From: Hormiphora californensis
Lineage: Eukaryota > Ctenophora > Tentaculata > Cydippida > Pleurobrachiidae
NCBI GenBank assembly: GCA_020137815.1
Contig: CM035357.1
Location: 6,996,553-7,060,552, forward strand
Direction of reading: 5' to 3'
DNA: 64,000 nucleotides
The notes below the pieces were generated by a model, which worked only from the letters and a program-made list of their open reading frames with translations, did no database searches and was not told the origin of the DNA. Positions 36,874 through 49,440 of this stretch are shown one piece after another (within the stretch, counting starts at the first letter, position 1; each line of letters opens with the position of its first letter). Position numbers and translations under genes: made by a program.

Positions 36874-37576
36874 ATATAAACATGTAAAGTAAAAACATTG
36901 GCAGTGGAATATCTATCAGAATGTTCCACAGCCAGTGTGTGCTTACCATTTGAAGGGGTTTCCTTATCATGAGACATGGTTACATATCAACCGACACATA
37001 TGTGTTCATAATTTGGAAACTCTCTTTTTCGCCTTCTTTGATTTCCTACAGCGCTGACAATGCTACTGCCAACACCTCACCATAGTGGGTACCACCCCGC
37101 CCCGCTAAACAGAACCTAAAGTTGTTTCCTTACCAAGATACTTTATTACTTAATTTCAGTGTACCACATCTGTTGTAGGGATATGATATCCTTGGATACC
37201 CCATAATTGTGCGATGGTAAGGGGCAGATATCCATACCCCAGACATTGTTGTATCGTCCCAAAGCAGAAGAGACACAAGTATCGTTCACAACATTTAGTT
37301 TTTATTTCTAGTAGGAGATGCTGTGTGGGGGAGAGTCTGAACTGCAATATTACAATGACGTTTAGTTTCGCATTGGTTGGGAACATGTCAGTGGCGCCGG
37401 GGTGGGGGCAAGTCTATTGTATTGGAACAATGTACGTACAACTCGCTATATAATAATAGCTAATCATTGTTCATTTTCAATGCGAAGGAGTCTTTAGTAG
37501 TCCTTTTACCTATTGAACAGATAATTACAGCTCTGATACCAGGCAACTTAATCTCATCTCCATTGGAGAAGCTCGC
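36874..37576. other. No supported gene
   Basis: I find no confident exon. Open frames at 37156-37453 lack splice sites or similarity that I recognise. Confidence 0.5.
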
Positions 37577-37880
37577 TTTAAGTAGTTGCTATCATTGATT
37601 ATTAATATAAAACCCCATGTTCTTACTCTCGCTATGTTCGTGACTAGTTGCTATCATTGATTATTAATATAAAACCCCATGTTCTTACTCTCGCTATGTT
37701 CGTGACTAGTTGCTATCATTGATTATTAATATAAAACCCCATGTTCTTACTCTCGCTATGTTCGTGACTAGTTGCTATCATTGATTATTAATATAAAACC
37801 CCGTGTTCTTACTCTCGCTATGTTCGTGACTAGTTGCTATCATTGATTATTAATATAAAACCCCGTGTTCGTGACTAGTT
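37577..37880. repeat. 62-bp tandem repeat, five copies
   Basis: The unit begins GTTGCTATCATTGATTATTA and includes CTTACTCTCGCTATGTTCGT. Copies start at about 37585, 37647, 37709, 37771 and 37833 and are almost identical. Confidence 0.9.
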
Positions 37881-37952
37881 GGCTACTGAAAAGAGAGAGA
37901 GCTAACCAACAAGACGCTGCACACCCCACGTGGGGTATGCGTCTTGTTGGTT

Positions 37953-38017
<65 letters not shown>

Positions 38018-38032
38018 CAGTAGCCAACTAGG
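37874..38032. repeat. Long hairpin with a CT/GA expansion in one arm
   Basis: TAGTTGGCTACTGAAAAGAG and CTAACCAACAAGACGC at the left are inverted at the right (GCGTCTTGTTGGTTAG, CTCTTTTCAGTAGCCAACTA) around a CACGTG-type centre. The right arm's CT tract is much longer than the matching left GA tract, so the microsatellite grew after the palindrome formed. Confidence 0.85.
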
Positions 38033-38267
38033 CCCACTTAGAAATATTGGAATTGTTAGCTAGTATTGTCATGTTAGTTGCAGTTTGCTGTTGAGATTCT
38101 TAATTACTTTCTTATATAATAATACTCGAGACATTGAGACATTGAATTATATTCTTTCTGCTATAGCTAATGATGAATACTATTTTCTTAACCTATCTTT
38201 ATTTTTTGTTGATCGACATATTTTTATTAAATCTAAATAACTGTTTTAGTTCAACTTATATGTACCA

Positions 38268-39213
38268 ATGTTCGGTACTGTGGTGTTAGTGGTATTATTC
38301 ATACTTCCATCATGTTTAAGCAAAGGTAAACATCACTATTTTCAACTTAATTGGAAGTTTTACTTTTTATTACTAGGGACGACTTAAAATAGTGTTACTG
38401 TTTTACTTTATTTACTTTTTATTACCACATGTTGGTAAATTATACTATCCTGCAGAGTACGCTGCGCTTATTGTGCAGAAGGTGGAGGGACAAACAATTG
38501 ACGATGAGTACATTGGGGTTTACGTTCCAAGACCTGATAACGTTCCTGTTTGTGGTAAGGGGGGAGGGGGTGATAAGATCAAATGGGAGGGAGAGAGGTT
38601 GCCAGGATCAACATTAAATTATTCATTTCTCTCTTCAGATAAAACAGCCTACATTGAACAGACCAGTAAAACTCTCCTCTACGTGGCATACAACTCCAAA
38701 TGGTGCTTCACAAGTGCCCACTACAACGACATATCGGGCTGTGACAATGGTTCGGGGTTTTACAAGTCAACTGAATACGACGAGGACCCTACAATTACAA
38801 CTTTCGGCGAGGTTACAGGTAAAATATCAAGCCCAGGTTACTATCCCAAATTTCAGCTGGTAACTTGCTGGCAACTAATAAAACTGGTAACCGAACAGAA
38901 AACATCGGGCACATGACGTTATATTGCCTAGCTAGACCCCCATTCGTGCGCCCCGCCCGCGAGTTTTATAAATTAAAATAAAATGGGTTTGAACAAAACC
39001 AACGTTATCCTACTTAATCAATCGATACTTCAGTTAAGGAAGCGTGTCTGGTGGGAGATGTGGACAGTATTACAACCCCAATCTCACCCCTGGATGCTAC
39101 CGGAGCAGTTCTAGTGGGGTCTACAGTGACTGTATCCTGTCAGAGTTTGAGAGGTACCTTTACCACAACCTGTCAGAGTGGAGGCACCTTCGAACCCCTA
39201 CTATCTTGCTTGG
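38268..39213 (+). CDS. Sushi-like secreted protein, 5' part
   Basis: Exons 38268-38325, 38456-38554, 38639-38818 and 39034-39213 all join in phase 1. The first encodes a signal peptide (MFGTVVLVVLFILPSCLSKG), then EYAALIVQKVEGQTIDDEY, then WCFTSAHYNDISGCDNGSGF, then CLVGDVDS...GSTVTVSCQS...TTTCQSGGTFEPLLSC, a short sushi/CCP-like Cys-spacing. Symmetrical phase-1 exons suit module shuffling. A GTGAGT donor ends the last exon at 39213, but I could not find the next exon, so the 3' end is open or lost. An earlier ATG at 38260 is out of frame. Confidence 0.65.
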
Positions 39214-39571
39214 GTGAGTAACAGCTGAGCGTTAACAAGTTGCCTGATCTGCATGGTGGTCATCAGTATGACTTGCCCGTTGATTCCTAATCCAATTTAG
39301 ATTGCTAGTTGTTGACTTGTTGTGTCGCATGAAACAACTGTTTTATGGCTGGCATTAGTGTTTAATTTTGCACTGCTAAAATATTTGACCGAATCAATAC
39401 ACATACACTCACTAAGTAGCTTCAACACTCCTACAAAACCCCTAAGTTGCAAAACAAATAACTCAGATATCAAGTGAAAGTGATTTTAATTTCAATTTCA
39501 ATTAAATTAATTCGTAGAAATTTGATCAATACAATTGATGGTACGCGTTCACGTTCCATCTAACTTCTTAC

Positions 39572-41080
39572 CCTGTAATATCCTCGTTTTGAAAGGATCC
39601 TATCCACCTCATCTTCCCACTTGTCTGTATCGCCCACTTCCTCAAACCTGCAATAAATAATTGTTGTTGTACATACTCCACCTCATCACTCGTTCGTTAC
39701 GTTGCAGTTCGTTTCACTTTTGCTTGTCTCAGACACCAATAAGGGCTCTTCCTCTCACTAAAATGCAACTTAAATCCGTCTCAAATACCCATTTCTAGCA
39801 CACATGAACTCCCAGTTACCACTGAACTGTCTCTCGGGCCTGGCCTAGTCTCATCACTAAATTACAGCTACATTCTTGGCCAATATTACCCACCGCCCCA
39901 CCCCCACCCGCCCTCCCTCACCCACCTCTCCCAATATAGCGGACATTGCTATACACCACACTACAGAGACAATCCTTGTGTTTTGGTGCACTAAGTCGCT
40001 TATCGCGTGTAACAACTAACAAATGTTCTTATCTGTCCCATCCGCATAGTATTCTAGAACATTTTACAGTATATTGGTGCTACATTCAGTCCTACCCCTT
40101 ATCTGTGTTCAATCGTTTTTGTTTATCTTCATCTCCGATCCACTGGAAATGCATATACCTCTCATCTCATCATCAACAACATCACGGTACCAATCATCCA
40201 TCAAAATTCTGTAAGTTCACCTGTCCGTATTGTCTGTTCACAGATTGTGTAAAGTTTATATTGTGAATGTAATTTACTATTCAAAACACGGTAAACATCG
40301 GGATTCCAGACCCAAACTCAAGAAATTCTCAAAGGCAAAACGTTACCTTGTTCCAGACAAAACAAACTCAAGACACTCAAAGGCAAATCGTTACCTTGTT
40401 CCAGACTAAACTAAACTCAAGACACTCTCAACGGCAAAACGTTACCCTGTTCCAGACTAAACTAAACTCAAGACACTCTCAAAGGCAAAACGTTACCTGC
40501 TCCAGCTTAATATAAACCTTAGGAATTGATTTAGGCCAGGAGTAGTGTGATACCCCTGTCGACGTCGTGCGGCTCACGCCGCTCGGCGTCGCCAGTGGTT
40601 GACCACGGTCTTCCTGGAGCGTCTGAAGTAACATGCTCTGCATAAACTGATTGGTGGGTGGCCTTGCTACGGCGGAGTGGTGGACGTGCTGGGGCGCCTA
40701 ATAAGCGTGCTCGGTGCGGCCGCCGCTACTTTCGGGCAGGTCACTCGCCAGACGCAGCAAGTACAAACAAACAAACAAACAAACTCCACCTCATACTCAA
40801 TTACATGTGTTTTTTTGTTTGTACTTTTTATCATACTCTGCTCATTCCTTGAATTAAAAAACAGTTAAAATGAGCACAGATCATAGCAAATGATGTAAGT
40901 ACAGATTACATCAGAATTCAGATCATATGTCTGTCTGATTTCAGTACAAACTCACAACCCTTACCCGGTGGAAATGATATCAGGATCCTTATCAAGTCCC
41001 AGGAGGGGAGTTATATCATCTCTTGGCACCGTACTCCCCACATTCCAAGTCAACATGTGAACCTTCACCGTTGTTGCCAT
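39572..41080 (-). CDS. Inositol-polyphosphate 5-phosphatase, first two exons only
   Basis: Minus-strand exons 41080-40965 and 39647-39572. The first starts MATTVKVHMLTWNVGSTVPR and runs through DDITPLLGL to DIISTG. The second continues FEEVGDTDKWEDEVDRILSK. TWNVG and the DI..(I/T)GFEE stretch are the first two motifs of the IPPc domain, in which the Glu binds the catalytic metal. Related enzymes remove the 5-phosphate from phosphoinositides. Later motifs (GDLNYR, WCDR, SDHKP) are not found between 39571 and the + strand gene at 39213. The gene is therefore truncated, a fragment, or continues beyond a long intron. An upstream in-frame ATG at 41161 would add a hydrophobic leader, but the ATG at 41080 matches family starts. 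Confidence 0.7.
40305..40510. repeat. Tandem repeat of about 60 bp, four copies
   Basis: The unit contains AAACTCAAGACACTCTCAAA and GGCAAAACGTTACCTTGTTC. It lies in the intron of the 5-phosphatase fragment. The flanks (39660-40300 and 40510-40960) hold no supported gene; an (AAAC)n tract ends near 40790. Confidence 0.85.
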
Positions 41081-41269
41081 GGTAGCTACCACTCCGGATA
41101 CTAGTAGCAGTAGGGTAATCAGTTGAACATGTGGGCAGCCGTAGAACGAGATGAGCATCAACTTAATCTCATGGTGTGTGCTAACAACTCGAACTGCAAA
41201 ATGAGGCTTTTGGAGCAGGCAGTCAAGGTGGACGATGAGGTGTTACAGGGGCGTGGATATTTAAAGAGG

Positions 41270-41303
41270 AAGGGAGAGAGATAGAGAGGGAGATAGAGAT
41301 AGA

Positions 41304-41369
<66 letters not shown>

Positions 41370-41392
41370 TAGAGAGGAGAGAGAGAGACAGA

Positions 41393-41455
<63 letters not shown>

Positions 41456-41520
41456 GAGAGAGAGACAGAGAGAGAGAGACAGAGAGAGAGAGACAGAGAG
41501 AGAGAGAGACAGAGAGATTG
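41270..41520. repeat. (GA)n/(GACA)n microsatellite
   Basis: Long GA repeat with interspersed CAGA units, upstream of the 5-phosphatase fragment. Confidence 0.95.
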
Positions 41521-41599
41521 GGGTAACCATTCTGTAACTCAAAATGACAAGAGTCTTTCCTTCTCTGTATATCTCTCTCATTCAATTTTTTTTGTGTGA

Positions 41600-41985
41600 C
41601 AAGGACCCGTACAGCAGCAGCAGCCACTCCTATCCTGTGACTCGAATTTGGCTACTACTTGGATTATGACCTGTTTTATTCTAACTACAAAGCTACACAG
41701 AGTGCAATGGGGGAAGGTGAGGCAGGGCAGGATGGACTAAAGATGAACCAATATTTGAGAACAGAATATTCCAGTGTGTATAGAACAATGCTCAGTCGAC
41801 CGGTGGACGATGTCACATCTCACCTACAGCACCCTCAAACAACCACACACATTGTACTCACCATATTTCCGATGTTTGTGTTCATCAGCTAAAATAACCG
41901 AGCTTTTCGAGGTTTCGAGATTTCTTGGTTCTGGTTCACCTGGAAACCTGTAATACATAGTTCAATGTTTATATTGGGGAGAGAG
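41600..41985. repeat. Dispersed repeat, uninterrupted copy
   Basis: Matches 31097-31369 joined to 33241-33440, and runs into a (GA)n tract at 41984-42083 as the other copy does. It supplies the empty-site sequence for the insertion at 31370. Confidence 0.8.
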
Positions 41986-41991
41986 AGAGAG

Positions 41992-42056
<65 letters not shown>

Positions 42057-42085
42057 GGGAGAGAGAGAGAGAGAGAGAGAGAGCA

Positions 42086-43460
42086 CCAGCTGTGACAGAA
42101 TGAAGCTGCTCCCACTTCCCAAACAGGTGCATCAAGAGAAGTAGCAACATATCACCAACATACTCATTATATCCGTAATATTCATTTCTGTGACCACCAA
42201 TCTATTTCTCTGTTGCGTTCTCTTCCTTCATTTTCTCTATCTCTCTCTCTTCTGTCAATGGCAATTGGGGTAACCAGCCTGTACGTTACATTTTGAGTTA
42301 CAGACTGTAAAATGACTAAAGTCTCTCCCCCTCTCTATATCGCCCTATCTTTCTTTGAGTATCTCCCTCTCATGCACTTTCTGCCTGATACTCTGATGTA
42401 TCTAGCCATGAGTTCTGGTTGACTTGTTCTATTTTCGAACTTGTCTTTTTGTACCCTCTCGCCAAGATAATACACAAAACATGTTGAGATTCATTATGTG
42501 ACAATGAAGAACCAAAATACTATCCTAGAAAACGAATAGAAAAGTGTGATTACCAGTAAGGGGTACACCCCTTACTCAACAATCATATATCATTACCTTG
42601 ATCTGCGAGATGGGTAGATCCAATTCACTATATATCTCCTCCTCTAACAAGAAGTTGAACTTCCATTTCTGTTAAACTACACTCGTTTGCCCACTGGTGG
42701 CGTGATAAAATGCACCTGTAGGAAAATATGATCAGTTAAATTCTAGCTCATCATCATCAGCATCATATTCTAGTGCATAGTGGGCCGATAGTCAATAGTT
42801 ATGATAAAACTTATGGATGACGAACTTTCAAGCTTTTGTTGGAAATGGAAACTGATCCAGCATACGGTGCAGGCCGCAGGTTTGAATTTATTTGTCTCTA
42901 CGAAGAAGAATAGGGAATTCTATAGCAAGGGAGAGAGAGATTAACACAGCCGCCCCTAATCCACCGCCACACATGGATGAACTGTGTGTGTTCTGCGATG
43001 CTAGGGTGGCACTTTACACATGTCTTCTGCTGTATAGTTGTTGAGTAATCCCCTTACAATCTGCTATTGGGTATCCTAGCTTCAGCTCTCACCATCACAC
43101 TGCAGTGGCATTTCAATTTAATTGCTGATTTCGATTTAATTCCTGATCTTTCGTCTTCAGTTTCTACCTGTAGCCTAATCATAATAATTAAACGATCCCT
43201 GCTGTTTATCGTCCAGGTGCTCAAAATGTCGAGTGTCACACTCCTGATATTTGTTTTTTACGTCACTGATTGCACAGTTGGTGCTCTCCGTGCTAAGCCC
43301 CGTAATTTTAGTAACTCATGATCATGTGATCAGCGATATAGAGAGGGTTCAATGAAGGGTTTTCTAGGTATGACGTGATGTTGTACTATTCGTGCATTCT
43401 GTTGCCCTCTGTTTACTGTTTCAATCGCTTTGCAGAATTATGGTACTACACGTCATGATA
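42086..43460. other. No supported gene
   Basis: Only a small palindrome at 42556-42585 (AGTAAGGGGT/ACCCCTTACT), related to hairpins at 56270 and 63391. Open frames here are short and lack recognisable content. Confidence 0.5.
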
Positions 43461-43469
43461 CTACACATT

Positions 43470-43489
43470 TGTTTGTTTGTTTGTTTGTT

Positions 43490-43520
<31 letters not shown>

Positions 43521-43666
43521 GCTGTCTGTCTGTCTGTCTGTCTGTCTGGCTGTTGCTGTCTGTCTGTCGTCTGGCTGTTGCTCTGTCTGTCTGTCTGTCT
43601 GTCTGTCTGTTGTCTGTCTGTTGTCTGTCGTCTGTCTGTCTGTCTGTTGCTGTCTGTTGTTGTCTG

Positions 43667-43702
<36 letters not shown>

Positions 43703-43888
43703 GTTGTTGTTTGTTTGTTGTTTGTTGTTGTTTGTTGTTGGTTGTTTGTGTTTGTTTGTTGTTGTTTGTTTTGTTTGTTTGTTTGTTTGTTTGTTTGTTT
43801 GTTTGTGTGTTGTTGTTTGTTTGTTGTGTGTTTGTTTGGTTTTGTTGTTTGTTTGTTTGTTTGTTTGTTTGTTTGTTTGTTTGTATAG
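43470..43888. repeat. (TTTG)n/(TCTG)n microsatellite, about 420 bp
   Basis: Interleaved TTTG and TCTG units open all three frames on both strands. The apparent 140-166-codon frames are artefacts. Confidence 0.97.
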
Positions 43889-44597
43889 GTAGAGCATGAC
43901 ATCATGATATTACCAACTTTATGGTAGCATGTATGATTATAACTGCAGTAGCTAGAATCTAGCTGCTGCAGATACGGTATCTGATCTACTAAATGCTAAC
44001 TTTCATGTGCAATTGTTCTAGAATTTGAGGGAAGTTGATATTTGAGAGGATGATATAAGGAGGAACCATTTTGGGATTCCATTGGAGTCTTTTCACACGT
44101 TACATAATATATATCACATTGATTTATGCGATTGGAGTGAGGGGTTGATGAGCCTATACTTTTTTGTAGATTGATCTAGGTGAATGTTACTTTTCGGAAA
44201 TTGCGATGCGGTGATGCAGCGGTATATGTAACCAGTTAACTGCAGTTATGTCCCAGTTATGTATTTCAGAAGATCATATTTTGTCGGTTCAGCTTTGAAA
44301 GTAATGCAGCTGTTTTTTAACTGTTCAGTTATTTTATAGATCCTTCGTGCAAGAATTTATTGGGTAAATAATTGAATTGTTCATACTATTTTAGTGCAGA
44401 CACAGTGTGTCGAGAGGAGACTCAAATACATAACTAATTGCATACCGCCCGTGCCACTAGAAATATCAGCCCGAAAGCTGATGATACTATTACATATCCT
44501 TGTTCCTTCGAACTTATTGGAGGTGCATAATGAGCCCACCTCCCCCTAGTTAGAGTAACTGGCAGCTGTTACTTCTGAATCACATATAAATCCCAAA

Positions 44598-44631
<34 letters not shown>

Positions 44632-44880
44632 AATCGAATACACGCACTATCCGACGGCGGGCGTGAGCCCGCCTCGGACAGGTAAGATCCCCTAATTCCG
44701 GATGCATTGTCACACCTAAGGAAAAAGGGGGTACCTGAATAAAGATAACAACGGAACCCAGAAGGGCGGGGAGATATAAGGGTAGCAAAATGATAATGAA
44801 CTCGATTAAATAGGATGTTACCCCGCATAATGAGTACATAAGATGGTCAAAAAATATTTAATAAACATAGGGACACACAA
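43889..44880. other. No supported gene
   Basis: Non-coding by inspection, with a short (CT)n at about 44602-44630. Confidence 0.5.
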
Positions 44881-44889
44881 AATGAAAAC

Positions 44890-45710
44890 TCTACATTAGG
44901 GAGGGGCACAAGAGGGGAAACGCAGGCTTAGGAGAGAAAAGGTCCGAGTTCTGCACCCGTACCCAAGGGACAGAGGAGCGGAGAGGAGACGACCTGCCTA
45001 AACCACTCTCTTGTGCCCGTAAAGTAAAAATGTGGGCACAGGGGGTTGACGTTACTATGAGAAAGTGAGCTAAAAGTGAACAGGGAGATAGAATTACAAC
45101 CCACTGTGCCCAAATCCTACCTTAAACTACTCACAGCCGCTATAGTAATACCAACAATGGTCAGAAAAATCGAAACATAAAGAAGTCTAACGCTAGGGTG
45201 GAGCCCAGGAAGGGAACAGCAGGTTTAGAGAAAAAAAGGGAAGCGAGAGTAGCTACCTGCCTAACCACTTTTGGGCTCCGAAAACAAATACAAGTGGCAC
45301 AGGGGATTGACGTCACTAGGGAAGTGGGAACTGAAAGCGGAAAGGGGGCATAGTTATTACAACCCACTGTGCCCAAAGCTTAACTTAAACTACCCACAGC
45401 CACTAGGTGGACATAACGATATAGGCCCCAAATACCACTGAAGGCGGTTGACACAATATAAACATAAGAAGTCTAGAGCTACGAGAGGAGCCCAAGAAGG
45501 GACGACAGGTTTAGAGAACGAAAGGGGAGCGAGCGAGAAGCTACCTGCCTAAACCACTCTCTTGGGCTCCGGAACAATTAAAACATATGGGCGCAGAGGA
45601 TTGACGTCACTAAGAAAAGAGGAACTAAAAGCGGACAGGGAAATAGTATTACAATCCTCTGTGCCCAAAACTTAAATTAGACTACAAAATAAACAATTTT
45701 ACATGTCAAG
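44890..45710. repeat. Three tandem units of about 290 bp in the LINE 3' region
   Basis: Each unit has a GAGCCCAAGAAGGGA-type start, a GCTACCTGCCTAAACCACTC segment, GGATTGACGTCACTA and a TTACAACCCACTGTGCCCAA end. They lie directly after the reverse-transcriptase remnant in its 3' direction (minus strand), so they are probably its 3' untranslated repeats. Confidence 0.75.
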
Positions 45711-45814
45711 GAAATTCCTCAGAATATTAGAGGATGCGAAATAGGACAGTTTTCTGCAACTGGGAAGACGAGATGCGTTTGGTCACCGGGATAGATACTC
45801 TGGGAGTTTATCCG

Positions 45815-48608
45815 TTACACCGCCGAGCGTGCCATTACTATAGGCACGACCGTTACCTTAGATAACCCCCAGATGCTCTGGATTTCTCCCGAAGCTCCTG
45901 GTACTTCTGAACCTTTTCGATTTCTCGATCTGCAACAAGCGTTCTTTTGGCACAGCACATCACGATAATCGGTCCTTCTTCCGTTTGTCAACAAGCACCA
46001 AATCAGGTTTACAGGCCTGTATAGTTCTGTCACATTGGATAAGGAAGTCCCATAAGATCTTATAGCGTTCATTCTCTAGTACCTTTTCTGCATAATGAAG
46101 AAACCAAGGAGTGGTAGTCGAACCAGAATCGATACACATACCCCAATGTATCGCAGCCGCAACTCGATCATGCCGTTGTTTATATTCAGAGTTAGCTAGC
46201 TTTTGGCAATTGCTAAGTATGTGCTCCACCGATTCATTGTGTTCACGACACAATTCTGCACAGCGGAGAAGTATCAGCCGCTCTCTGAATGATTGCTCGT
46301 AACCAATTAGTGGTAAGCGCTGGTCCTGAGCAGCAAATAGACTGCTTCTGTATTCTTTGGCATGCTTGTTTAAGGAGCCAGGACCAAGTTTCATTCAGAG
46401 AACACCCGCCCTCCTCTAACTGTTGCAGGAACCTGCCATGAACCGGTTTAGCCTTCCACGTATCGATCAACGGTTCTCGTGTTGCAATTTAAGTACCTCT
46501 CCGTCCTCTGGATCCCTAAGAAGCATACCTTCGACGTTCATCGCAGAGAAGAGGCTCTGAAGTTTAGAATCGTTAGAGTCATTGAAAAATGAAGTCAACG
46601 CTACCTCTTCTCTAACGATAACATCTTCCATGCGTTGGAGACCACCCTACCTCCCTTTTCCGGCTGACGTAAAGACGATCCACATCACTATATGGCTGTG
46701 GATGGCACCCGATTGCGAAGTAGTTTACGTGTCTGTGTATCAAGACCCTTAGTCTCCGTTACTGTCCAGGACAGAATACCTGCACCGTATCTGATAACGG
46801 GACCGCCCAACTATTTATAGCAGTAATAAGATTTCTGCTAGTAAGAGAGGATTTAAGGAGAGTTTAATACGGCGAAAATATTCCGTGGAAGTAATCTCTT
46901 TCATACGCTTATTAAGGATAATATCAGTTTCTAAAATACCTAAATACCTATAACCCCTTCCTCGACTTCAGGGAGGGCAGAACCATCCGGAAGGGATATG
47001 CCGTCCCAGTATTACTCTCTGGCCATCACCAATGCACAGTACCACATTTATCAGTCCAAACTCCATGTGATGTCTCTGCTAAATTTAGCAGGCTCTAGGA
47101 GTGAGCTAAGCTCAGCAGCACTGCGGCCATATAGTTTCAGGTCGTCATATATAGGGGTGATTGATATTGGTTTCATCGCCCGATGGTAAGAGAACTTTAA
47201 AACCAGAGTCAGAGCGGCTCAGAAGATAAGATAGGGGGATAAGGGCAATAATAAAGTGCATGGGGGAGACTGAGTCACCCTGGAACAGACCACGCTTGAT
47301 GGGGACCTTACCTAGGTCTCTGCCGCTAAGGAAAAGATTTACGGAACACTGGGAAAAGGAAGTTCTAAAGAAGAAATAAGGACGGGTGTATCTTGCATAG
47401 TGGACATAGAATCTAAGATCCAAGAGTGAGGGACCGAGTCGTAGGCCTTTTTGTAATCGATAAAGACATGTGAACAGATCGCTTAAGTCTCTAGCTTGCC
47501 TAAGGATCAATTTATCAATAAGGAGCTGCTCTTTGCACCCGGCTGTTCCGTTTGCATCCTTTTGTCCTCCGGGAAGAGCCCGTTAGCGTCTAGGTGCGAA
47601 TAAATCTGGTCTGCAAGGATGCCTGTGGTAAGCTTCCAGATGTTAGGTAAGCATGTAATAGGCCTGAAGTTGCTCGGGTCTGGAATCCCTTACCAGATCC
47701 TTCATAAGTAAGAAGGTCCTTCCTTCGGTCATCCAGCTAGGTATATTACCAGTAAGAAGACTCTCTGAAATGAGAGTAGCCAACCGGCTTGAAGACAAAA
47801 CGTGCTTGAGCCAGAATCCGTGGAGGCCATCGATTCGGGGGCGGTCCAGTTGCTCATCCTTTGAATCGGGCGGCAACTGTTCCAGGGCAATTGAGAAATC
47901 GGGCTGGGGCACCACTGTATTCATCTCGTTTTCAACTGTGGGTAGCCAATCGGCTTCAGTGTTGTACCCCATCTCGTTTCCCCAATGCCTCCCCAAACAC
48001 GGTGTACTCCTCCGGATCCGCCTCTGCAGCAAGTGTGTTGTTGCTGGATCAGGAGGGTTGCCTAAGATCTATAAAAGTTACGCTGGTGGGTCTCAAAGAG
48101 GTGGTTCTGCCGATATGTCTGCGATTTTTTGTGTATCTCCTTATCTTCGCAGATTTGGCCAAGAGACGCTGTTTGACTCTTCGATGGTGGTAGGGAGACC
48201 TTTACACTTAAGTAGGGGATACCGACGGTTAAGCTCCAACTGGGTAGACTCCTTTAGCCGTTTACCTTGTGACATTTCCGTTAACCTGGAAAGATCTCCC
48301 CGCAGTAGGAGGACGGACCGATCTAGTCTGCGTTTCCACAACGGAGCTTTAACTTTCTTGGTATTGGCATAGGAGAATCTGAATCTGCATCCCGCGGAGG
48401 AGGTTCACCAATTCTATCCCTGACAGTGTGAGCAACAGCTAGGAGTAGTGTGTTGAGTGATGTGAGTGTGGTGTAGGGATGCGTACAATGGTGGTGTGAT
48501 GTGGTCTATCTCGTCCCGTATGTCCTTCCACCTTCGGTGTCTTAGATCCTTGACTTTGATCGATGAGGGATCATCCATAAGATCAATTAGTTTCTCTTTA
48601 ACAGACAC
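45815..48608 (-). mobile_element. Decayed non-LTR retrotransposon (LINE) reverse transcriptase
   Basis: Minus-strand frames together carry the order of a LINE pol: a thumb-upstream segment with RIDGLHGFWLKHVL...WMTEGRTFLLMKD (about 47940-47680), GLFQGDSVSP and YDDLKLYGR (about 47300-47100) as the polymerase core, and a C-terminal CREHNESVEHILSNC zinc-knuckle-like part with HYAEKVLENERYKILWDF (46394-45960). The frames are broken by several shifts and stops, and the segment between WMTEGR and GLFQGD is badly disrupted, so the element is dead. I cannot assign the clade. Confidence 0.8.
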
Positions 48609-49440
48609 ATATGGGCTTCCGTAAGTTGGGTGTTGTACTCACGGGGGGGTCGAGTGTGGCGGGAATGTGGTGTGCTGAACAGGACGGGCGGGTGCTTGTG
48701 GGGTGTGAGGTGGGTGGGGGTTGACGTTATTGTCGTGAATTGCATCTGGGCTGACTGGCACCGTTGGTTCGATTGCAGTCCGGATCTCGTTGAGGACTGG
48801 CAGATAAGCGCCCGGACTGGGTAGTGTAGCGAAACTGAGTACTTAACTGTGAAGCGGTGCGAGTAGGGTGGTGAGCAGGATGGGTGTTCCATTTTAAGGC
48901 CACACGATTCCATTACCTTCCTGTTCGGTTCAGACTGCCAAGCAACTGGATGAGAAGTGTGATCATGTCGTGTGACCATGTGATTCGATTTGATTGGGCA
49001 GTGCTCTCTGTAGTTGTGGCAATGGAGCCAGGGGAGGTGTAGCTGTGGTGGAGATAGGGGTGACTGTGCGTGTGGGGGTGGGGATGATTGTGAGGGTGAC
49101 TGTGAAGGTGGGGGGTGACTGTGAAGGTGGGGGTGACTGTGGAGGTGGGGGCAGGGGTGGCTGTGAAGGTGGGGGCGGGGGTGACTGTGTAAGTGATGGC
49201 GGGGTTGGGTCTGGGGGTAAATCAGTGGTGGTGGTGACAGTGGGCTGTGGGGTGGTTAACTGAGTAGGACTTGTGACGGCCGCTGACAGCCCTGCGGCAG
49301 GACTAGGTGAAGTGAGATCTGTGAAAGTGTCTGTGTGCTCACTAGGGATTGATAAGGGTAGAGGACCTGATGACAAAGGATAGATAATTCCGACTGGACT
49401 ATAGACTGGATTTGTAATTTTTTTGAATCGGAAATCATTT
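48609..49440 (-). mobile_element. Proline/threonine-rich 5' part of the LINE (tentative)
   Basis: The minus strand reads as Pro/Thr/Ser-rich frames (PPPPPSQPPLPPPPQS type) over GGTGGGGGTGACTGTGAA repeats. Such low-complexity first frames are common upstream of LINE pol regions, but this assignment rests only on position and orientation. Confidence 0.35.

Noticed and set aside
37577-37880. CRISPR-like array (62-bp repeats)
   Set aside because: The copies are contiguous without unique spacers and the DNA is animal, so this is a tandem repeat.
43392-43905. Five overlapping frames of 140-166 codons rich in C/L/V/S or T/N/Q/D
   Set aside because: All come from the (TTTG)n/(TCTG)n microsatellite, which is open in every frame.
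48963-49376. Proline-rich 137-codon frame (-) as an independent gene
   Set aside because: Low-complexity GGTGGGGGTGACT repeats next to a decayed LINE; no separate promoter or splice evidence.
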